Assembly: GCA_964637835.1 (NCBI GenBank)
Contig: CAZWYF010000015.1
Coordinates: 1-64,000, forward strand
Direction of reading: 5' to 3'
Length of the DNA stretch: 64,000 bases
Source: Glo-17 sp964637835
Lineage (GTDB): Bacteria > Krumholzibacteriota > Krumholzibacteriia > LZORAL124-64-63
Shown here one piece after another: positions 49,348 to 56,897 of this stretch. The first letter of the stretch is position 1, and the number at the start of each line of letters is the position of its first letter. Under the pieces are notes generated by a model. That model was not told where the DNA came from, ran no database searches, and saw nothing but the letters and a program-made list of their open reading frames with translations. A program made the translations under genes and the position numbers.

Positions 49348-50091
49348 ATGGCCCCGCGTGGAGGCATGAAGGTCTGGGAGTTCTTGCTGGTCGTCGCCGG
49401 CCTGGCCGTGGTCGGCGGCGTGCTCCTGGTGGCGGTGAACTTCACCGTGTTGCCGCGGATCGTCCACCGCAACACCGTGGTGGTCACCCCGGACCTGCGG
49501 GGCCTCAGCCTGGGCGGGGCCGGCGTCGTGGCCGCCGAGCACGACCTCGACGTCGCGGCCGGGCGGGAGCGCGCCCATCCCAGCGTCCCGACTGGCCTGA
49601 TCCTCGAGCAGACTCCCGCCGCCGGCAGCCCCATCCGCAGCGGCCGCGCCATCCGGGTGGTCACCAGCAGCGGCCCGCCCTCCGGTGGCGTGCCCGACCT
49701 GGTGGGCCTGAACTTCCGCCAGGCGGAGATCACGCTGCAGCGCGAGACCTTCCGGCTCGGTCGCGTCTCGCGTCTGCGCCGTGCGGACATCACCACGCCC
49801 ACGGTGCTGCTGCAGAACCCGCCGCCGGGGCGCGAGCTGCGCAAGGGCCGGGTGGTGGACCTGGTGGTGGGCGAGCCGGCGCCCGTCCAGCTGCTCTGCA
49901 TGCCCGATCTGCGGGGCGTTCCGCTCTATCTCGCCCGCCAGCGCGTGTCCGACGCGGGCTGCGTGCTCGCCCCGGTCACCTACGAGCGCACGGACCGCCA
50001 CGATCCCGGCGTGATCCTGCGCCAGGAGCCGGCCCCCGGCCGCCGGATTCGCAAGGGAGAGCGCATTGAACTGGTGGCTTCGTCACCCTGA
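49348..50091 (+). CDS. membrane-anchored protein with three PASTA domains
   Basis: The product has 247 residues: a single N-terminal membrane helix (FLLVVAGLAVVGGVLLVAVN) and three extracytoplasmic PASTA repeats (about 45-110, 112-178 and 180-247). Each has the V/MPDL-RG...A...L and LEQTPAAGSPIRSGRAI-type pattern. PASTA domains bind muropeptides or lipid II in Ser/Thr kinases and PBPs, but no kinase or transpeptidase domain is attached here. The ATG at 49348 has GAGGAG 5 bases upstream. The 3' end overlaps rpe by 26 bases. In some phyla such stand-alone PASTA proteins sit in the fmt-rsmB-rpe group. Confidence 0.85.
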   Translation: MAPRGGMKVWEFLLVVAGLAVVGGVLLVAVNFTVLPRIVHRNTVVVTPDLRGLSLGGAGVVAAEHDLDVAAGRERAHPSVPTGLILEQTPAAGSPIRSGRAIRVVTSSGPPSGGVPDLVGLNFRQAEITLQRETFRLGRVSRLRRADITTPTVLLQNPPPGRELRKGRVVDLVVGEPAPVQLLCMPDLRGVPLYLARQRVSDAGCVLAPVTYERTDRHDPGVILRQEPAPGRRIRKGERIELVASSP

Positions 50092-50746
50092 CCACGACGT
50101 GGCGGTGGCGCCGTCGCTGCTGTCGGCGGATTTCACCCGCCTGGCCGACGACCTCGCCGACATGAGGGCCGCGGGCGTCGATCTGCTGCACCTCGACGTG
50201 ATGGATGCCCACTTCGTCCCCAACCTGACCTTCGGCCCGTTCGTCTGCGCGGCCATCCGGCGCAGCACCGATCTCTTCCTCGATGCCCACCTGATGATGA
50301 CCCACCCCCATCGCTACCTCGAGCCCTTCGCCAGGGCGGGCGTGGACGCCATCACCATCCACGTGGAGGCCAGCAGCCCGCTGGCCGACACCCTCGACCG
50401 CATCGGCGACCTCGGCCTCAGGCGCGGCGTCACCCTCAATCCCGGCACCGATCTGTCCACCCTCGACCCGGTGCTCGAGCGCGCGGATCTGGTGCTCGTG
50501 ATGACCGTCCAGCCGGGGTTCGGGGGGCAGAGCTTCGATCCGCAGGGCCCCGAGAAGATCGCCGCCCTGGCCGCTCGTCGCCGCGAGGCGGGCCTGCAGT
50601 TCGCCATCAGCGTCGATGGCGGCATCAACGGGGACACCGCCGCCGCCTGCCGCGACGCCGGCGCCGACATCCTGGTCTCGGGTTCCTGGTTCTGTGCTCA
50701 TCCGGACCGGCCAGCTGCCGCGCGGGCCCTGCGCGGAGAGCACTAA
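50066..50746 (+). CDS. rpe: ribulose-phosphate 3-epimerase
   Basis: A TIM-barrel enzyme of 226 residues in the pentose phosphate pathway. Motifs: VAPSLLSADFTRL, LLHLDVMDAHFVPNLTFGP (metal His/Asp), FLDAHLMMTHPHRYL, ITIHVEAS, LVMTVQPGFGGQSF and ISVDGGINGDTA. The TTG start at 50066 lies inside the PASTA gene with AAGGGAGA 5 bases upstream. It is the last gene of the long operon; the next gene has its own promoter. Confidence 0.94.
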   Translation: MNWWLRHPDHDVAVAPSLLSADFTRLADDLADMRAAGVDLLHLDVMDAHFVPNLTFGPFVCAAIRRSTDLFLDAHLMMTHPHRYLEPFARAGVDAITIHVEASSPLADTLDRIGDLGLRRGVTLNPGTDLSTLDPVLERADLVLVMTVQPGFGGQSFDPQGPEKIAALAARRREAGLQFAISVDGGINGDTAAACRDAGADILVSGSWFCAHPDRPAAARALRGEH

Positions 50747-50768
50747 AGGGCAAATTTCAAATCTACAC

Positions 50769-50796
50769 TTGAGTGAATCTCATAATCTGGTATGCT
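50769..50796 (+). promoter_or_regulatory. extended -10 promoter of the small exported protein
   Basis: TTGAGT (50769-50774), a 16-base spacer and TATGCT (50791-50796), preceded by TGG, form an extended -10. The surrounding 50748-50800 is strongly AT-rich against the 70% GC background. Confidence 0.6.
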
Positions 50797-50908
50797 GTGT
50801 TGCATGAGGGCGCTTCACGGGGACGCCAGGCCGTGCCCCTGGAGTGCGAGAGGCGGTCTTTTTTTGCGACGGGGGAGAAACCGACCCCGGAGAACCGAGG
50901 AGAGGATC

Positions 50909-51475
50909 ATGAAGCGTCTGTTATCTCTGGCCCTGGTGCTGGTGCTCGCCGGTGGCGTGATGGCCGAGGACAATTTCGGCATGTATCGCATGGTGGATGG
51001 GGAGTATTCCAACTTCGTGATGGTCGATGAACTGACTCCGGGCGAGACCCTGGACCTGTACATCACCCTCCACGATCCCAGCGTCTTCACCGTGGGCGGC
51101 TTCGAGGTGGGCATCGACATGCCCGATTTCACCGTCGTGACCGATGCGGACCTGCGTGACGGCATCAACTTCGGTGGCGCCTTCACCAACCTGCTGGTGG
51201 GCTACCTGGCCCCCATCCCGGTGCAGCAGGACGTCATCGTCCTGGCCACCCTGTTCACCACCGTCACCGAGCCGGCTCCTGGCGTGTGCACCATGCACGG
51301 CGCCGTCCCGCCGAGCATCCCCGACCATGACGGCCCGGTGATCGCCAACGGCGCCAACCCGGACGAGCTGATCGCCTGCGGTTATGTCGACGGCACTCCC
51401 GACGTGTTCCTCTTCAGCGAGGTCGTCGCCGTGGAGAGCCAGACGTTCAGCGGCGTGAAGGCCCTCTTCGAGTAG
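50909..51475 (+). CDS. small exported protein of unknown function
   Basis: The product has 188 residues. A signal peptide (MKRLLSLALVLVLAGGVMAE) is followed by a beta-rich domain with acidic and aromatic residues (LTPGETLDLYITLHDPS, FEVGIDMPDFTVV) that reads like a cohesin-like or Ig-like sandwich. Two cysteines (in PGVCTMHG and IACGYVD) could form a disulfide. No catalytic motif or sorting tail is seen. GAGGAGAGG precedes the ATG. It stands alone between rpe and ffh with its own promoter and a following hairpin. I do not recognise the family. Confidence 0.75.
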   Translation: MKRLLSLALVLVLAGGVMAEDNFGMYRMVDGEYSNFVMVDELTPGETLDLYITLHDPSVFTVGGFEVGIDMPDFTVVTDADLRDGINFGGAFTNLLVGYLAPIPVQQDVIVLATLFTTVTEPAPGVCTMHGAVPPSIPDHDGPVIANGANPDELIACGYVDGTPDVFLFSEVVAVESQTFSGVKALFE

Positions 51476-51503
51476 GCCCGACCTGCCCTGACGGCCGTTC
51501 CGC

Positions 51504-51533
51504 GCGGGCCCCGGACACCTGTCCGGGGCCCGC
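51504..51533. terminator. hairpin after the small exported protein gene
   Basis: A perfect 13-bp GC-rich stem (51504-51516 with 51521-51533) with an ACCT loop. No T-tract follows, so intrinsic termination is plausible but not certain. Confidence 0.5.
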
Positions 51534-51629
51534 CGGCGTCTCCGGGAGCGGCGGCACCGCCGCACGCGGTCGGGAAGGTCGCCATCCGCCGCGATGCCAC
51601 CAGCGTGGCCCACGGGTGGCGGCCCGCCC

Positions 51630-51658
51630 TTGCCCCGCCGCGACCGATCTGATATATT
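51630..51658 (+). promoter_or_regulatory. extended -10 promoter of the ffh operon
   Basis: TTGCCC (51630-51635), a 17-base spacer and TATATT (51653-51658), preceded by TGA, form an extended -10. The predicted start is near 51665, about 78 bases before the ffh GTG. Confidence 0.65.
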
Positions 51659-51742
51659 TCCCGCCCCGACGAGCGACCTCAGGGGTGGGCCCAGCGGCCC
51701 GCCCCCTGTCGTCGTGCGACCTGCAGATACGGAGCGAACACG

Positions 51743-53089
51743 GTGTTCCAGGATCTCACGCGCCGCCTCGAGGGCGCCATGCGCAAGCTGGCCGGCCAGA
51801 CCCGGCTGACCGAGGACAACGTCAAGGAGGCCCTGCGCGAGGTGCGCCTGGCCCTCCTCGAGGCCGACGTCAACTACCAGGTGGCCAAGGGTCTGGTGCA
51901 GCGTGTGCGCGAGCAGGCCCTGGGGCAGGAGGTGCTCGAGGGGCTGGATCCCGCGCAGCAGGTGGTCAAGATCGTCCACGAGGAGCTCAAGCAGCTCCTG
52001 GGCGGCGAGACGGCGGAACTGGAGCTGCCCACCAAGGGCATGGCCACGGTCATGGTCCTGGGCCTGCAGGGGTCGGGCAAGACCACCTTCTGCGGCAAGC
52101 TCGCGCGGCGCCTGATGCAGGAGGGCCGCCGGCCGCTGCTGGTGGCGGCGGACATCTACCGCCCGGCGGCCATCGACCAGCTCGAGACCATCGCCGGCCA
52201 GGTGGGGGCGCCGGTCTTCACCGACCGCGTGCGCAAGAACGCCGCGCAGATCGTCAAGCTGGGGCAGCGCAAGGCGAAGGACAACGACTGCGACGTGCTG
52301 ATCGTCGACACCGCCGGCCGCCTGCACATCGACGACACGCTCCTGCAGGAGCTGAACGACATCGGCAAGACGGTGTCCATGGACGAGAAGCTCCTCGTCC
52401 TCGATGCCATGACCGGCCAGGAAGCGGTGAACATCGCCGAGCAGTTCGGCGAGCGCGTGGGCTTCGACGGCGTGATCCTCACCAAGCTGGATGGCGACGC
52501 CCGTGGCGGCGCCGCCCTCTCGGTCAAGGAGATCACCGGCAAGCCGGTCAAGCTGGTGGGCGTGGGCGAGAAGCTGGACGACCTCGAGGTCTTCCACCCC
52601 GACCGCATGGCCAGCCGCATCCTGGGCATGGGCGACGTGCTCACGCTGATCGAGCAGGCCGAGAGCAAGATGGACCTGGACGAGGCCGAGCAGCTGGCCG
52701 ACCGGTTCAACCAGGGCGAGTTCACCCTCGAGGACTTCCAGCGCCAGATCAAGCAGATCAAGCGCATGGGGTCGTTCAAGGGCATGCTCAAGCTGCTGCC
52801 CGGCATGGGCGGCGATGCCCTCGACAAGGTGAACGTCGACGACGAGCAGTTCGTGCGCGTGGAGGCCATCATCAACTCCATGACGCCCGAGGAACGCCGC
52901 CGGCCGGACGTGATCAACGGCTCGCGGCGCAAGCGCATCGCGCGGGGCAGCGGGACCAACGTCTCGCAGGTCAACAAGCTGCTCAAGCAGTACCGCGACA
53001 TGCGCCGGATGATGAAGCAGATCAACGCCGCCGGCGGGCTGCAGGAGTTCGGGCAGCGCGTCCTCGGCGGCGGAGGCGGGCCGCAGTAG
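51743..53089 (+). CDS. ffh: signal recognition particle GTPase Ffh
   Basis: The product has 448 residues starting at GTG with GGAG 8 bases upstream. It has the N domain (FQDLTRRLEGAMRKLAGQ), G domain (VLGLQGSGKTTFCGKLA, ADIYRPAAIDQLETIA, VDTAGRLHIDD, LTKLDGDARGGAALSV) and M domain (GSFKGMLKLLPGMGGDAL, RIARGSGTNVSQVNKLLKQY, MRRMMKQIN). It binds signal sequences and SRP RNA for co-translational targeting. It leads the conserved ffh-rpsP-khpA-rimM-trmD-rplS operon. Confidence 0.97.
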   Translation: MFQDLTRRLEGAMRKLAGQTRLTEDNVKEALREVRLALLEADVNYQVAKGLVQRVREQALGQEVLEGLDPAQQVVKIVHEELKQLLGGETAELELPTKGMATVMVLGLQGSGKTTFCGKLARRLMQEGRRPLLVAADIYRPAAIDQLETIAGQVGAPVFTDRVRKNAAQIVKLGQRKAKDNDCDVLIVDTAGRLHIDDTLLQELNDIGKTVSMDEKLLVLDAMTGQEAVNIAEQFGERVGFDGVILTKLDGDARGGAALSVKEITGKPVKLVGVGEKLDDLEVFHPDRMASRILGMGDVLTLIEQAESKMDLDEAEQLADRFNQGEFTLEDFQRQIKQIKRMGSFKGMLKLLPGMGGDALDKVNVDDEQFVRVEAIINSMTPEERRRPDVINGSRRKRIARGSGTNVSQVNKLLKQYRDMRRMMKQINAAGGLQEFGQRVLGGGGGPQ

Positions 53090-53176
53090 GCGGCCCTCAT
53101 GAGAGGTCCCGCGGGACCATGTGCACGCGGCGCGCGTGGGGCGTGTCGCGAAACCACCCGATTGGGAGGCGATACG

Positions 53177-53668
53177 TTGGCCACGACCATCCGACTGACC
53201 CGCATGGGCAAGAAGAAGCGCCCGTTCTACCGGCTCGTCGTCCTCGACAGCCGCGCCCGCCGCGACGGCGCCTACCTGGCGAACCTCGGCTACTACAATC
53301 CCTTCGTGGAGCCCCACGAGGTGGACCTGCGTGCCGACGAGATCGTCGAGTGGCTCGGCAAGGGCGCCGAGCTGAGCACCACCGCCCGCTCGCTGCTCAA
53401 GCGCGAGGGCGTGCTCTACCAGTTCAGCCTGATCAAGCAGGGCCTGTCCGCGGACGAGGTGGCCCGCAAGATGGAGGAGTGGCGTCCGGCCCACGAGGCG
53501 CGCCTCGCGCGGACCGCCGCGGACCAGGAGACGCGCAAGCGCCAGCTCGCCGAGGCGGAGCAGAAGCGCAAGGATGACGCCGCGAAGGCCGCCGAGGCCG
53601 AGGCCGCCGCCGCGAGCGCCGAGAGCGCCGGGGAGGGCGGCGAGTCGAGCGAGCAGGAGGCCGAGTGA
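53177..53668 (+). CDS. rpsP: ribosomal protein bS16 with acidic C-terminal extension
   Basis: The product has 163 residues. The core (TTIRLTRMGKKKRPFYRLVV, DSRARRDGAYLANLGYYNP, STTARSLLKREGVLYQF) is standard bS16. After about residue 95 there is a coiled, Glu/Ala-rich tail (RKRQLAEAEQKRKDDAAKAA ... GGESSEQEAE) of about 65 residues, absent from the 82-residue E. coli protein. The TTG at 53177 has GGGAGG about 8 bases upstream and places the start exactly at the family N-terminus. Confidence 0.93.
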   Translation: MATTIRLTRMGKKKRPFYRLVVLDSRARRDGAYLANLGYYNPFVEPHEVDLRADEIVEWLGKGAELSTTARSLLKREGVLYQFSLIKQGLSADEVARKMEEWRPAHEARLARTAADQETRKRQLAEAEQKRKDDAAKAAEAEAAAASAESAGEGGESSEQEAE

Positions 53669-53669
53669 C

Positions 53670-53945
53670 GTGAGTGATGCGAACCAGCTCAAGCCGGCCC
53701 ACGAGCGGGCCCTCGATCTGATCTGCTACCTGGCGGTCAACCTGGTGGACCACCCCGACGACGTGCGCGTGGACCTGGTCCGCGAGGACGACCGCGAGGT
53801 GCTGCGGGTCCGCGTCCACCCGGACGATCAGGGGCAGTTCATCGGCAAGAACGGTCAGACCGCTCGCGCCATCCGCACGCTGCTGTCGGCGGTGAACGCC
53901 CGCAGCCACCAGCGGCTGGCCCTGGATATCGTGGACGAGGCCTAG
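53670..53945 (+). CDS. khpA: KH-domain RNA-binding protein KhpA (YlqC)
   Basis: A single KH domain of 91 residues, with LDLICYLAVNLVDHPDDVRV and the GxxG loop FIGKNGQTARAIRTLL. It binds RNA and partners KhpB in other bacteria. The GTG start at 53670 lies immediately after the rpsP stop and has GGAGG 9 bases upstream. The position between rpsP and rimM is conserved. Confidence 0.92.
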   Translation: MSDANQLKPAHERALDLICYLAVNLVDHPDDVRVDLVREDDREVLRVRVHPDDQGQFIGKNGQTARAIRTLLSAVNARSHQRLALDIVDEA

Positions 53946-53960
53946 CGAGGCGCCACGGTC

Positions 53961-54500
53961 GTGAACCTGACCAGCCAGATGCGGGCCTTCGTGCCCATCG
54001 CCGACGTGGTCAAGGCCGTGGGGCTGCGGGGAGAGGTCAAGCTCTACCCGCTGCTCGATTTCCACGCGCCCCTGCTCGCCAGCGCATTCCTGCGCTGGGA
54101 CCATGGCGAGCCGGTCCGGTTCGAGAAGTCCCGGCCGGCGGGGTCGTGCGTGGCGGCCAAGCCCGCCGGCTGCGACGACCGGGACGCGGCCGAGCAGCTG
54201 GTGGGGCGGCAGGTGGGATTCGCGCCCGCCGACTACGCGGCGGCGGATTTCCCCCGGCCGCAGGACGGCCTGCCGTTCCGGTTCCTGGGGCGCGAGGTCC
54301 GACTACCGGACGGCACGGTGCTCGGGACGGTGCAGGAGGTGCGGCGCTACGCCGCGCAGGTCCTGCTGGTGCTCGAGCACGCGGGCCGCGAGGTGATGAT
54401 CCCCGCGGTGCCGCCCATCCTGGTGCAGGACATCGCACCGGCGAGCGGGGCGGAGGAACCGGTGGTGATCGATCCCCCGGAGGGGTTGCTCGATGCTTGA
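53961..54500 (+). CDS. rimM: ribosome maturation factor RimM
   Basis: The product has 179 residues starting at GTG. The N-terminal domain (VPIADVVKAVGLRGEVKLYP) and PRC-barrel domain (FLGREVRLPDGTVLGTVQEV, then REVMIPAVPPILVQDI) are typical. It assists 30S head maturation and binds uS19. The last 8 bases overlap trmD. Confidence 0.93.
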   Translation: MNLTSQMRAFVPIADVVKAVGLRGEVKLYPLLDFHAPLLASAFLRWDHGEPVRFEKSRPAGSCVAAKPAGCDDRDAAEQLVGRQVGFAPADYAAADFPRPQDGLPFRFLGREVRLPDGTVLGTVQEVRRYAAQVLLVLEHAGREVMIPAVPPILVQDIAPASGAEEPVVIDPPEGLLDA

Positions 54501-55218
54501 CGTCAAGTTGCTCACGCTGTTCCCGGAGATGGTCCGCACGGTGCTGCAGACCAGCATCCTCGGCCGGGCCGAGGCGCAGGGACAGGTGCGCTACGCCGTC
54601 ACCGACATCCGCGACTTCGCCGTGGACCGGCACCGTACCGTGGACCACACGCCCTACGGTGGCGGCGCCGGCATGATCATGATGGCGCCGTGCGTGGTGG
54701 AGGCCGTCGAGTCGGTGCGCGAGGAGGCCGCCTCGCCGCTGCTGCTGACCTCGCCGCAGGGCGAGCGCCTGGACGAGGCCCTGACCCTCGAGCTGCTGGG
54801 CGCGGCCCGGGCGGCCGGAGAGATCGTCCTGGTCTGTGGACATTACAAGGGTATCGACGAGCGGGCCCGCGAGCTGCTCGACATGCGCGAGGTCTCCATC
54901 GGGGACTACGTGCTGTCGGGCGGGGAGCTGCCGGCGCTGGTGATCGTCGATGCGCTGGTGCGACGGCTGGAGGGCGTGCTGAGCGATCCGGCCTCGGCGG
55001 CCAGCGACAGCTTCACCGCGGGCCGCGACGGCGGCCTGGACTGTCCCTGGTACACCAAGCCGCCGGTCTACCGCGACCTGGCCGTCCCGGAGGTGCTGCT
55101 CACCGGGCACCACGCGAACATCGAACAGTGGCGGCGCGAGCAGGCCCGCCGGCGCACCGAGGAGCGCCGCCCCGACCTGCTCGGCGAGCCCGACCGCGAG
55201 GTCGGCGGCCGCCGGTAG
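54493..55218 (+). CDS. trmD: tRNA (guanine-N1)-methyltransferase TrmD
   Basis: A SPOUT enzyme of 241 residues that makes m1G37. Motifs: LLTLFPEMVRTVLQTSILGR, DHTPYGGGAGMIMM, VLVCGHYKGIDERA and the knot segment VSIGDYVLSGGELPALVIVD. The C-terminal LLTGHHANIEQWRREQARRR is also typical. It overlaps rimM by 8 bases and is followed by rplS. Confidence 0.96.
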   Translation: MLDVKLLTLFPEMVRTVLQTSILGRAEAQGQVRYAVTDIRDFAVDRHRTVDHTPYGGGAGMIMMAPCVVEAVESVREEAASPLLLTSPQGERLDEALTLELLGAARAAGEIVLVCGHYKGIDERARELLDMREVSIGDYVLSGGELPALVIVDALVRRLEGVLSDPASAASDSFTAGRDGGLDCPWYTKPPVYRDLAVPEVLLTGHHANIEQWRREQARRRTEERRPDLLGEPDREVGGRR

Positions 55219-55295
55219 AACAGGAAGATCCGGCGCCGCCCACGGGGCGGCCCATCCCGTCCGGCCCGGGGCCGGACACCCCTACGGAGGCAGTC

Positions 55296-55646
55296 ATGAG
55301 CAACATCGTCGATTCCCTGCGCCGCGAGAACCTGCGGGACGACATCCCCGATTTCAACATCGGCGATACCGTCCGCGTCGCGGTCCGCATCAAGGAGGGT
55401 GGCAAGGAGCGCCTGCAGAACTTCGAGGGCGCCGTGATCGCCCGGCAGGGCACCGGCCTGGAGAAGTCCGTCACCGTGCGGAAGCTCTCCAGCGGCATCG
55501 CCGTCGAGCGCATCTTCCCCCTGGAGTCGCCCAACGTGGCGAGCATCCAGGTGGTCAAGCGCGGGCGCGTGCGCCGCTCCAAGCTGTACTACCTGCGCAC
55601 CAAGCACGGCCGCAAGGCGCGCATCCGCGAGGCCCGGCGCAAGTAG
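55296..55646 (+). CDS. rplS: ribosomal protein bL19
   Basis: The product has 116 residues at the normal length. Motifs: IPDFNIGDTVRVAVRIKEGG, NFEGAVIARQGTGLEKSVTV, SGIAVERIFPLESPNVASIQ and the basic C-terminus KLYYLRTKHGRKARIREARR. The ATG at 55296 has ACGGAGG about 7 bases upstream. It sits at the 30S/50S interface. Confidence 0.97.
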   Translation: MSNIVDSLRRENLRDDIPDFNIGDTVRVAVRIKEGGKERLQNFEGAVIARQGTGLEKSVTVRKLSSGIAVERIFPLESPNVASIQVVKRGRVRRSKLYYLRTKHGRKARIREARRK

Positions 55647-55649
55647 GCC

Positions 55650-56294
55650 GTGGCCGCCGTGCCGTCGCCGCTGGTCGTCTTCGATCGGGCGTGCTCCCTG
55701 GGGGGGGCACGCCTCCTCGCCGGTGTGGACGAGGCCGGCCGTGGCTGCTGGGCCGGTCCGGTGGTGGCCGCGGCGGTGATCCTGCCGGACGGGTGGTGTC
55801 CCGACGGGCTGGATGATTCCAAGCGCCTGACCCCGGAGGTCCGCGAGGCGGTCTTCGCCGAGCTGCGCACCGGGGCCGTGGCCTGGGCGGCCTGCGCGGT
55901 GAGCCCGGCCGTGATCGACCGCGTCAACATCCTGCGCGCCACGCTGCAGGCCATGGCCCGCTCGGTGACGCGCCTGCGTCCGCAGCCGGAGCTGGTCCTG
56001 GTGGATGGCCTGCAGACCCCGCCCATCGCCTGCGAGGCCCGCGCGCTGGTGCAGGGCGACGGGACGAGCGCGGCGGTGGCCGCGGCCTCGGTGGTGGCCA
56101 AGGTGCTCCGCGACCGCGTCATGGTGGCCTGGGACCGGCACTATCCCGGCTACGGCTTCGCCGATCACAAGGGCTACGGCGCGCCCGCCCATCGCGCCGC
56201 CCTGGCCAGCCTGGGCCCCTGCCTGCTGCACCGCCAGAGCTACCGGCCCCTGGCCGCCCGTCGCCAGATCGAGCTCTGGAACGACTCCTGCTGA
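55650..56294 (+). CDS. rnhB: ribonuclease HII
   Basis: The product has 214 residues with a GTG start 3 bases after the rplS stop. It removes ribonucleotides and RNA from RNA-DNA hybrids. Motifs: LAGVDEAGRGCWAGPVVAAA (catalytic Asp-Glu), LDDSKRLTPEVREAVF, VLVDGLQ (Asp), and DGTSAAVAAASVVAKVLRDR with GYGFADHKGYG. The rplS-rnhB-yraN order is widespread. Confidence 0.95.
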   Translation: MAAVPSPLVVFDRACSLGGARLLAGVDEAGRGCWAGPVVAAAVILPDGWCPDGLDDSKRLTPEVREAVFAELRTGAVAWAACAVSPAVIDRVNILRATLQAMARSVTRLRPQPELVLVDGLQTPPIACEARALVQGDGTSAAVAAASVVAKVLRDRVMVAWDRHYPGYGFADHKGYGAPAHRAALASLGPCLLHRQSYRPLAARRQIELWNDSC

Positions 56295-56362
56295 TCCCTC
56301 GCCCCGGCCACCGCGGCCCGCGGTGGCCTTTCGCGGACCTCCTCCCGGATCGGATCCTGGCC

Positions 56363-56719
56363 ATGACCGCGGCCGCCATCGGTCGTCTGGGCGAGGACCT
56401 CGCCCTGCGTTTCCTCGAGTCCTGTGGCTATGCCTGCCGCGCCCGGCGCTGGCGGCGTGGCGGTGGCGAGCTGGACCTGGTGCTCGCGCGCGGCGACCTG
56501 CTCGTCTTCTGCGAGGTGAAGACGCGGGGGCCCGGCAGCCTGGCGCGGGCGGCCGAGTCGGTGGACCGCCGGCAACTGCGGCGGCTGCGGTCCCTGGCCC
56601 GGCGGTGGTGCTGGGAAGAGGGCGTGGCGCCCCGGCGCGTCCGGGTGGACGTGGTCACCGTCGACCTCGGCGGCGAGGGCCGGGGGCTGCTGCTGAGGCA
56701 CTATCCCGGCGCCGGCTGA
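56363..56719 (+). CDS. yraN: YraN/UPF0102 endonuclease-fold protein
   Basis: The product has 118 residues with a restriction-endonuclease-like fold. IGRLGEDLALRFLESCGY, GGGELDLVLARGDLLVFCEV and KTRGPGSLARAAESVD contain the Glu-x-Asp...Glu-x-Lys active-site pattern. The biological role is not established. It follows rnhB by about 70 bp and precedes a hairpin. Confidence 0.9.
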   Translation: MTAAAIGRLGEDLALRFLESCGYACRARRWRRGGGELDLVLARGDLLVFCEVKTRGPGSLARAAESVDRRQLRRLRSLARRWCWEEGVAPRRVRVDVVTVDLGGEGRGLLLRHYPGAG

Positions 56720-56720
56720 G

Positions 56721-56747
56721 GCGCCCGTTCGCGGCGAACGCGGGCGC
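56721..56747. terminator. hairpin after yraN, possible terminator without T-tract
   Basis: GCGCCCG (56721-56727) pairs with CGGGCGC (56741-56747). The inner TTCG pairs with CGAA, with a 2-base bulge. There is no T-tract. It separates yraN from the giant gene. Confidence 0.35.
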
Positions 56748-56761
56748 TCCGGACGTGCGGC

Positions 56762-56800
56762 GATCGCGGCCTGATCGCGGCCTGATCGCGGCCTGATCGC
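56762..56800. repeat. 3.5 tandem copies of an 11-bp repeat
   Basis: Units GATCGCGGCCT occur at 56762-56772, 56773-56783 and 56784-56794, with a partial unit at 56795-56800, about 100 bases before the giant gene. The function is unknown. Confidence 0.85.
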
Positions 56801-56897
56801 AGGGTCGGCAAAGCGGTGGCGCGGGGGCGCGTGGTTCGCTATGATCGGCGCCCCGTCATCACTGCCGCGAGGCCGGAACGCAGGAGGCGCCCGGCGC

